In this document: piece by piece, positions 32,620 to 36,465 of the stretch | Layout: every line of letters starts with the position of its first letter | Position numbering within the stretch: position 1 is the first letter of the stretch | Assembly: GCA_964423205.1 (NCBI GenBank) | Contig: CAYRDX010000049.1 | Coordinates: 1-36,465 of the forward strand | Length of the DNA stretch: 36,465 nucleotides | Direction of reading: 5' to 3' | Origin: UBA6168 sp964423205 | Lineage (GTDB): Bacteria; Bacteroidota; Bacteroidia; Chitinophagales; Saprospiraceae | Position numbers and translations under genes: made by a program | Notes under the pieces: model-generated | Told to the model about the DNA's origin: nothing | What the model saw: the letters and a program-made list of their open reading frames with translations, nothing else | The model's database searches: none

Positions 32620-35600
32620 TCAGAAAACAGCAGCCATTTGTGCTCTTCCAACATGAACGATATTGGCAGTTCCAGATTTGCGACCTTCATAAGAAATGCC
32701 CAAACGGATATTTTTGGCGACCTGCCTGTCGATACTGATATTCCAAAGCAGGTTCCTGCCGTTTTGAAGACCCTGTAAAAAGGCAAATCCTACGGGTGAA
32801 TTTAGTTTACCCTCAAATTTGATTTTTACAAACGACATTTCGGACCTGATGGAAGTAGTAGCGCTCTGATTGTAAACTGTCTCCATTTTCAGGTCGTGTG
32901 TTTTTGCGTTTTCGCCTGTTGTTCCCAACTGATTTTCAGCGTTCTTATAACGCCAGCTCATCGAAACCCGGAAATTATTGGAGGGCTGAAATGTAAACTG
33001 AGGTTTTGATTCAAAAAATCGAATCTTATAGCGTTTGCTTTCGAACAATTCAGAGCCCTGCTCATCATAACCTGTTGTCATTGAGACGTGAAGGCCGAGA
33101 ACCCTGGTCAGATTCCATCTGGCTTTGATAAACTGCTCCTCCTGACGACGACTTTCAAAACCGGTAGTCAGGACAAACTTGTTTTGGTTGTCGGACAAGC
33201 CCAACTGCACATCAAATTTTGGATTAGCCCTGTTGAAGAACAAGGTGTTGTAAGTGCTGGCCCGTGTCGAAACCAGTGCAGTATCCGCCACGTCGAGCTG
33301 AAAAGGATTCCATGCGCTTACCGCATCACCGGGCCGGACCTTGCGGTTTATCAGCAAGGTACTTTGAGTGGAGAACCTGCTCAGGAAATTTTTAATGCCA
33401 GTTTCATTGAACCATATTGCCCGGGGCTCGAAACGCAGACTTTGATTGAGGGTAACGTTATTGGTACGGATGAAATCGTCTGTAAAAACTGTAACCCTAA
33501 CAGCATTGGCCAGGTCCTGAAAAGCGGCAATTTCTATTTCATCAAACTGAACAACCCCGTCCCCGTTTCTGTCCTGCCACTGGTGTGTGCCGTCTCCCGC
33601 TGGAACCTCCAGATAGGTAAATTCCACTTTACGCTCCTGCCCCGATCCAATTTCATAACTCGTTCCACTTTGGATGAACCCCTTGCGGATGTTGAAAGTA
33701 TAGTCCAGTCTGCCCATGTAGGTAGAGCCCGGTTCGAGATTAGATAATGAGGGGTCGTTGATATTAAGCTGTCGGTAGGTAAAATTCCAGCCAAGATGTG
33801 AATTGCGGCTTTGTCTCCAATTTCCCTGAATACTGATTTCATCGGCGGTTGTGGATTGGCTGAAATCTCCCAAAACAGGACTGTAATCGTACCGACGTTG
33901 GGCATAACTGCGAATGTTGAAGTTTCCACTTTCCGGGCTTTCGAGAAACACCCTCAGAATGTCATAATGGAAACTGGAATAATGAAGTGTATCGGCTGCA
34001 CCCAACAATCGCCGGTTGGCTTCTCTTTCTCCAGCCAATCCCGTTTTCCAAAATTTCAAACCTGAGCTGTCCCGGAAAATGGGAATACCCAAGTGAAATC
34101 TGGGCCGAAAAAATTTGCTTTCTCCATTCACTCCCTGCGTATTTAATAAATCACCCGTGAAGCGTACATCATATCCATTGTTCTGAAAAATGTAATTAAC
34201 GAGGTTTTTGGTGCCGGTGTATAAACTGTCACGGAAGAAACCGCCAAACCGATAATTGAGGTTGCCTGAAGAGGGTGTTTTCAATGTAAAACCAGCCGAC
34301 AAGAGATGTTCACCACTTTCGCGTTGGAAAATTCCAATATCATTGATTTTGGTACTCAGGTTCCAGTCGCGGGTAAATTCGGCAGTCCGGTAGGGATTCA
34401 ATTCTCTGAAATGTTGCTGGACGTATTCGTAATCGGCATTTGTTTCCAAAAGCCATCTGGCGTTTCGGCCTTTCACCATTTCATTCTGGCTTCGGGAAAG
34501 TTCAATCAGATGACTGACTCCCGCGGTCACTGCCATTCCCGTGTTGTCGCCTTCGTCTATGGGCGATAAACGATTGGCGTCGGTATTGCTCAAAGCCACT
34601 TCAGCTCTGACAAAAGTGTTTTCAGAAAGGTCGTATTGGCCACCGGCGGTGAATAGCTGTTGGGATTTCGGAGCGACTAATCTTCTCACTGGTTCGTGAT
34701 CACCACGTGGTAGCCCAGTCGCCGGATCTGGCGCCAACCAGCGGTAAACACGGCCATTGGCCGAAGTCTGAGCATCCAGAACGTAATTGCCGTTGCCAAA
34801 GCCCACATCTGAAAATGTCGCAGAATATTTGGCTGTTTCCCGGTTGGACGAGAAAACGAGGACGCCACGATGCAGGGTTCCGTTGACTAAGGTGTCAGCG
34901 CTTCTGTATAATACCCGAAATGCACTGAATTCATCCACTTTATTAACACTATTCACGATGGCTGATAAATTGCTGTCGCCCGCCTTTTGCAAGGCTTCCA
35001 GTTCTTCCTCCGAAAATTCATCGTCCACTGGTCTTTTACTGTCTTGCTCGGAATAGGTGTTCAGATAAAGTTTGTAATTGTTACCTCTTAATTCTGTATT
35101 GAGGGCAAGGAGGGAACGCTGAAAATTCTGATCAGCATAGTCGAACTCCACAATGATTCGGCTGTCTTTGGTAACCAGTCTTCGGCTGGTAAAACTGATA
35201 TGCCCTGCATTGTAATCGATTACATAGTCGTATTCAAGCCCCCGGTTCATGAGGTGGCCATCAACATAGACTTTTTCCGTGCCCGCCAGAATAATAATAA
35301 ACCTTTCCCCTTCAGCTCCCTGCAGCCGGTACGGACCCTGATTACCTTCCTGTGGTTGAATGACATTGCGGGCAAATTTCCCTTTGGCTATCGCCACACT
35401 TCCCGTCGTCTTCAGCACAACTTCACTTTCGGCCTCAGCCGCCTGCTCACTACCTTTTGTCACCCTGTAAGGGGCCCACTGCCCGCTGTACGTCGCTCCC
35501 TGAAGTTTTTTAAAATAATTCATGAAGTAGCCATTGGGTCGACCCAGTTCATAGTCGCCGGCGATGAGTTGGTTATTGTCCTTTGAAATTTGAATAAACA

Positions 35601-36204
35601 CCCTGTCGAACTCCCGCAATTGCTGGGTATTGCCTTCGGGCTGAATGGGAATGTTGTTGTCGCTGATGGCAGCCAGTATGTCGAGGTCGCCAAGCGAGCC
35701 GGCCATTTGCAGATTAAACTGACTGTTCAGAACCAGACTTTGGTTGTTCCCGAAAGATAACCCGCGGCTAAAGGTGCCGTTATAGTCAAGTCCCTGTTGT
35801 GGGAAAAGAGGTTGGGGTTGGGTGGCATAGGGGTCATATTTGAAGCCAATGATTCTGTCGCCTGGCTCCCGGATAAGGCGAGTGCTGTCGATTCTGAAAA
35901 CAGGCGCTGAAAGGTCAAAAGGCAAAACACGATAGTGGATGGTTACCAGTTGTGAACCCACAAGAGACGAAACATACTCTTGCGCGAACTTAATCCTGTT
36001 GTTTGCAACTGAGTACAAATGGGGCCTTAAAGGCTCCCCGGAAGATGGGTCGATAATGGTAATGGAATTAGTAACCACCGTAAGCGAATCTATCAGTTGA
36101 GGTGAGGTGGAAATGACCATATTCCTGCTGTGCAAATTGCTGATTTGCGATGCCAAAAGAAATGGCATCAATAGCAGAAATGTGGTATAAAGGGTCTTCA
36201 ACAT
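32620..36204 (-). CDS. Very large outer-membrane beta-barrel-like protein
   Basis: A 1194-residue protein with a signal peptide (LKTLYTTFLLLMPFLLASQ). After an N-terminal region of about 170 residues come many alternating polar/aromatic strands (for example LNYRFGGFFRDSLYTG, FNIRSYAQRRYDYSP, FRVSMSWRYKNAENQ) and a final GISYEGRKSGTANIVHVGRAQMAAVF, typical of a large barrel ending in an aromatic residue. An EF-hand-like DRNGDGVVQFDEIE segment lies near residue 870 and could bind calcium. It recalls the long barrel proteins of the SprA type, but I do not recognise a specific family. The ATG at 36204 is used; the preceding codon is TTG. Confidence 0.75.
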   Translation of the reverse strand: MLKTLYTTFLLLMPFLLASQISNLHSRNMVISTSPQLIDSLTVVTNSITIIDPSSGEPLRPHLYSVANNRIKFAQEYVSSLVGSQLVTIHYRVLPFDLSAPVFRIDSTRLIREPGDRIIGFKYDPYATQPQPLFPQQGLDYNGTFSRGLSFGNNQSLVLNSQFNLQMAGSLGDLDILAAISDNNIPIQPEGNTQQLREFDRVFIQISKDNNQLIAGDYELGRPNGYFMNYFKKLQGATYSGQWAPYRVTKGSEQAAEAESEVVLKTTGSVAIAKGKFARNVIQPQEGNQGPYRLQGAEGERFIIILAGTEKVYVDGHLMNRGLEYDYVIDYNAGHISFTSRRLVTKDSRIIVEFDYADQNFQRSLLALNTELRGNNYKLYLNTYSEQDSKRPVDDEFSEEELEALQKAGDSNLSAIVNSVNKVDEFSAFRVLYRSADTLVNGTLHRGVLVFSSNRETAKYSATFSDVGFGNGNYVLDAQTSANGRVYRWLAPDPATGLPRGDHEPVRRLVAPKSQQLFTAGGQYDLSENTFVRAEVALSNTDANRLSPIDEGDNTGMAVTAGVSHLIELSRSQNEMVKGRNARWLLETNADYEYVQQHFRELNPYRTAEFTRDWNLSTKINDIGIFQRESGEHLLSAGFTLKTPSSGNLNYRFGGFFRDSLYTGTKNLVNYIFQNNGYDVRFTGDLLNTQGVNGESKFFRPRFHLGIPIFRDSSGLKFWKTGLAGEREANRRLLGAADTLHYSSFHYDILRVFLESPESGNFNIRSYAQRRYDYSPVLGDFSQSTTADEISIQGNWRQSRNSHLGWNFTYRQLNINDPSLSNLEPGSTYMGRLDYTFNIRKGFIQSGTSYEIGSGQERKVEFTYLEVPAGDGTHQWQDRNGDGVVQFDEIEIAAFQDLANAVRVTVFTDDFIRTNNVTLNQSLRFEPRAIWFNETGIKNFLSRFSTQSTLLINRKVRPGDAVSAWNPFQLDVADTALVSTRASTYNTLFFNRANPKFDVQLGLSDNQNKFVLTTGFESRRQEEQFIKARWNLTRVLGLHVSMTTGYDEQGSELFESKRYKIRFFESKPQFTFQPSNNFRVSMSWRYKNAENQLGTTGENAKTHDLKMETVYNQSATTSIRSEMSFVKIKFEGKLNSPVGFAFLQGLQNGRNLLWNISIDRQVAKNIRLGISYEGRKSGTANIVHVGRAQMAAVF

Positions 36205-36225
36205 CAACTGTTTTCAGTTCCTTGT

Positions 36226-36246
36226 TTTAAGGTTTCATACCTTAAA
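36226..36246. promoter_or_regulatory. Palindrome upstream of the large outer-membrane protein
   Basis: TTTAAGGT and ACCTTAAA form a perfect 8-base inverted repeat with a 5-base spacer, 22 bases before the start codon. It could be an operator or a leader hairpin. Confidence 0.4.
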
Positions 36247-36352
36247 CAAACGGATTTAAAGGTAATTTATTAAAATCCTGGTCAGGAATACAGTTGATTT
36301 CAACGATTAAATCATGGTAGGGTTCGGAATAGGAATTTTGCTTTTTTATTGG

Positions 36353-36465
36353 TGTACCGGCCCCCTAAACAACCGGACAAGATTCCAGATTAAAAACTGT
36401 AATTTTCGTCATGAAAAAGAAAAGATGGAGCAAAGAAGAGAAGCTCACAATCCTAAAAGAAGCCT
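36353..36465 (+). mobile_element. Left end of an IS3-family-like insertion sequence (partial)
   Basis: The end starts TGTACCGGCCCCCTAAAC followed by AACCGGACAAG, close to the TGnnCTG-CCCC-AAA-GGACA pattern of IS3-family terminal repeats. An orfA-like reading frame begins 58 bases inside. The element runs out of the window, so the right end and target duplication cannot be seen. Confidence 0.65.
36411..36465 (+). CDS. Transposase orfA-like N-terminus (cut by the window edge)
   Basis: Only 18 residues are visible: MKKKRWSKEEKLTILKEA. This is the usual beginning of the helix-turn-helix OrfA of IS3-family elements. The inverted-repeat-like sequence just upstream supports the call. Completeness cannot be judged. 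Confidence 0.65.
   Translation, partial: MKKKRWSKEEKLTILKEA

Noticed and set aside
33088..33747. 219-residue plus-strand open frame over the large outer-membrane protein
   Set aside because: Antisense to a longer frame with signal peptide and strand pattern; no recognisable content of its own.

Overview
The window looks like a chromosomal piece of an aerobic or facultative Bacteroidota bacterium, probably of the Cytophagales type. This is an inference from content. Genes start behind A-rich leaders rather than Shine-Dalgarno boxes, and several leaders carry the Bacteroidota -7 element TAnnTTTG. The gene set (LptB, BatD-like Ig protein, system II cytochrome c biogenesis, DUF5777-like barrel, M28 peptidase, 2-oxoacid:ferredoxin oxidoreductase as a fused alpha/gamma plus beta pair) fits that phylum. 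No rRNA, tRNA or CRISPR was seen.

Layout. 1-5.0 kb (minus strand): a small HTH-like protein, then a 2-oxoacid:ferredoxin oxidoreductase (KorA, KorB) followed by a GltD/FNR-like flavoprotein that could move electrons between ferredoxin and NAD(P)H. 5.3-15.4 kb (mostly minus): a class V aminotransferase, then a compact sulfur-trafficking operon, ArsR regulator > TusA > DsrE2-like > cytochrome-b-like membrane subunit > HdrD/DsrK-like Fe-S protein > terminator. Divergent from the ArsR gene is a cysteine-desulfurase-like enzyme. Beyond it lies a second Hdr-like pair (HdrB-like CCG protein and a membrane protein fused to a two-cluster ferredoxin domain), separated by a formylglycine-generating-enzyme-like secreted protein. 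16.0-22.4 kb: housekeeping and envelope genes (alpha/beta hydrolase, LptB, BatD-like protein, membrane-anchored glucosaminidase-like protein, M28 peptidase, ACT-domain protein).

22.7-29.5 kb (plus strand) is the most striking part: two paralogous lipoproteins, each with a collagen-like Gly-X-Y stalk followed by a six-heme (CXXCH) cytochrome domain. They flank the two genes of system II cytochrome c maturation (ResB/CcsB and CcsA) and are followed by a DUF5777-like outer-membrane barrel. I infer a surface or periplasmic electron-transfer module that carries its own heme-attachment machinery. The two cytochromes have the same length outside the stalk, and their upstream regions share a TGTCA-box arrangement.

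29.6-36.4 kb: D-aminoacylase-like amidohydrolase, ketopantoate-reductase-like protein, a very large outer-membrane protein and, at the right edge, the left end of an IS3-family-like insertion sequence.

A second theme is noncoding. At least seven intergenic sites hold tandem arrays of 7-bp units whose sequence drifts while the 7-bp register is kept. Three of them end in the same 20-bp sequence, and two supply the last codons and stop codon of a neighbouring gene.
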